Below are positions 5,544-6,012 of a stretch of 6,012 bases of DNA, piece by piece. This DNA is from Spartobacteria bacterium (GTDB lineage Bacteria; Verrucomicrobiota; Verrucomicrobiia; Chthoniobacterales; Chthoniobacteraceae). Within the stretch, counting starts at the first letter, position 1. Each line of letters starts with the position of its first letter. The notes under the pieces were generated by a model. The model ran no database searches and was not told where the DNA came from. It was given only the letters and a program-made list of their open reading frames with translations. The DNA lies in NCBI GenBank assembly GCA_025350985.1, contig JANXWU010000039.1:1-6012 (forward strand), written 5' to 3'. The position numbers were made by a program, and so were the translations under genes.

Positions 5544-6012
5544 CTAGCGCACCCAAATCCCGCGATAAACGGGCCGGCCCGGAGCTGGAAAGGCGGGAGC
5601 TTCCGCCGGTTTGGACAAGCGCCGAACGACGGGCAGCAGATCCATTTCGCTCAAGGTCCGCATGTCCAGCCGGCCCGTGTTTTCGAGGCCCTTGTCGATC
5701 TGGAAATCGGAGAGCGCCCTCGAAGTGCCGGGGCCGGGGACGCCGTCCGGTTCGCCGCGGTAATAGCCGCCACGACCAAGCTTGGATTGCGCGCGCCGGA
5801 GCGTCGTCCGCTGAACTTCCGGCGGCGCGTCTTCGTACGGAGTCTTCGCGAAAAGATCGGCGTAGCGGTCGCCTCCAGGAGGGGCGAGGCGAACCGGCGG
5901 AGAAACCACCCCGGCCTCCCGACGGCCACCCTTTTCGAGAAACATCTGGTCGCTCTCGACCACGTTAGCCGGTGGACGACGGTCGGACTGCGGCTGCGGC
6001 TGCGACTCTTCG
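5544..6012 (-). CDS. Peptidoglycan-binding-like domain protein, 5' partial
   Basis: The frame is open to the window edge, so the start lies beyond 6012; 155 residues to a TAG stop are visible. Numbered from the edge, it begins EESQPQPQSDRRPPAN, a proline/glutamine-rich linker. Residues about 65-126 match a PG_binding_1-type domain: three-helix pattern EVQRTTLRRAQSKLGRGGYY, the signature RGEPDGVPGPGTSRALSDFQ (85-104), and TGRLDMRTLSEMDLL. The 'YRGxxDGxxGPxTxxAlxxFQ' core is diagnostic. The domain usually anchors secreted proteins to cell wall. A further proline-rich tail ends YRGIWVR. Signal peptide and any catalytic domain would be upstream of the visible part. Internal GTG 5963 and ATG 5945 are possible starts but would cut into an open frame without a signal sequence. 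It is convergent with the bat operon and not part of it. Confidence 0.75.
   Translation of the reverse strand, partial: EESQPQPQSDRRPPANVVESDQMFLEKGGRREAGVVSPPVRLAPPGGDRYADLFAKTPYEDAPPEVQRTTLRRAQSKLGRGGYYRGEPDGVPGPGTSRALSDFQIDKGLENTGRLDMRTLSEMDLLPVVRRLSKPAEAPAFPAPGRPVYRGIWVR

Noticed and set aside
5408..5968. A 186-codon + strand frame at the right end
   Set aside because: It is antisense to the peptidoglycan-binding-like gene, runs through the palindrome cluster, and is arginine/proline/serine-rich without a recognisable domain.

Overview
The window reads as one stretch of a GC-rich bacterial chromosome (roughly 60% GC). It is dominated by the distal half of a Bat (Bacteroides aerotolerance-type) operon on the + strand. 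The gene content, the lysine/glutamine-rich BatC, the heptameric repeat at a gene start and the type of palindromic repeat downstream all suggest a Verrucomicrobia-like organism. That placement is inference, because no taxonomic marker gene is present.

Layout, + strand: the C-terminal part of a BatA/BatB-type von Willebrand factor A (VWA) protein (2-892, start outside the window) carries an unusual four-helix membrane extension. It is followed by batC (889-1974; secreted or anchored TPR protein with a long K/Q/E-rich tail), batD (1974-3434, continuing in the same frame after an in-frame TGA to 3824), batE (3817-4578; TPR, two membrane helices, SH3-like domain) and a secreted DUF3108-family protein (4575-5360). 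Nearly every junction is a short stop/start overlap (GTGA at 889 and 4575, TGATG at 1972, 8 bases at 3817), so the genes look co-transcribed and translationally coupled. Upstream, outside the window, one would expect moxR, a DUF58 protein and batA.

From 5361 to about 5530 there is no gene, but there is a dense set of short GC-rich inverted repeats that looks like a dispersed intergenic palindromic element. On the - strand, 5544-6012 is the C-terminal part of a proline/glutamine-rich protein with a peptidoglycan-binding-like domain, running convergently toward the bat operon.

How the genes work together (family knowledge): Bat proteins form a cell-envelope assembly of VWA and TPR membrane proteins associated with MoxR AAA+ ATPases and linked to stress or oxygen tolerance. 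BatD is an Ig-like periplasmic protein anchored by one membrane helix, with a small cytoplasmic tail. The most striking point here is that batD is interrupted by a single TGA exactly inside that helix, while both halves stay intact and in frame. The other main oddities are the C-terminal membrane domain fused to the VWA protein in a locally AT-richer segment, a heptamer repeat that forms the start of the batD signal peptide, and the palindrome cluster. I see no clearly new multi-gene system, no RNA gene, no CRISPR array and no transposase.
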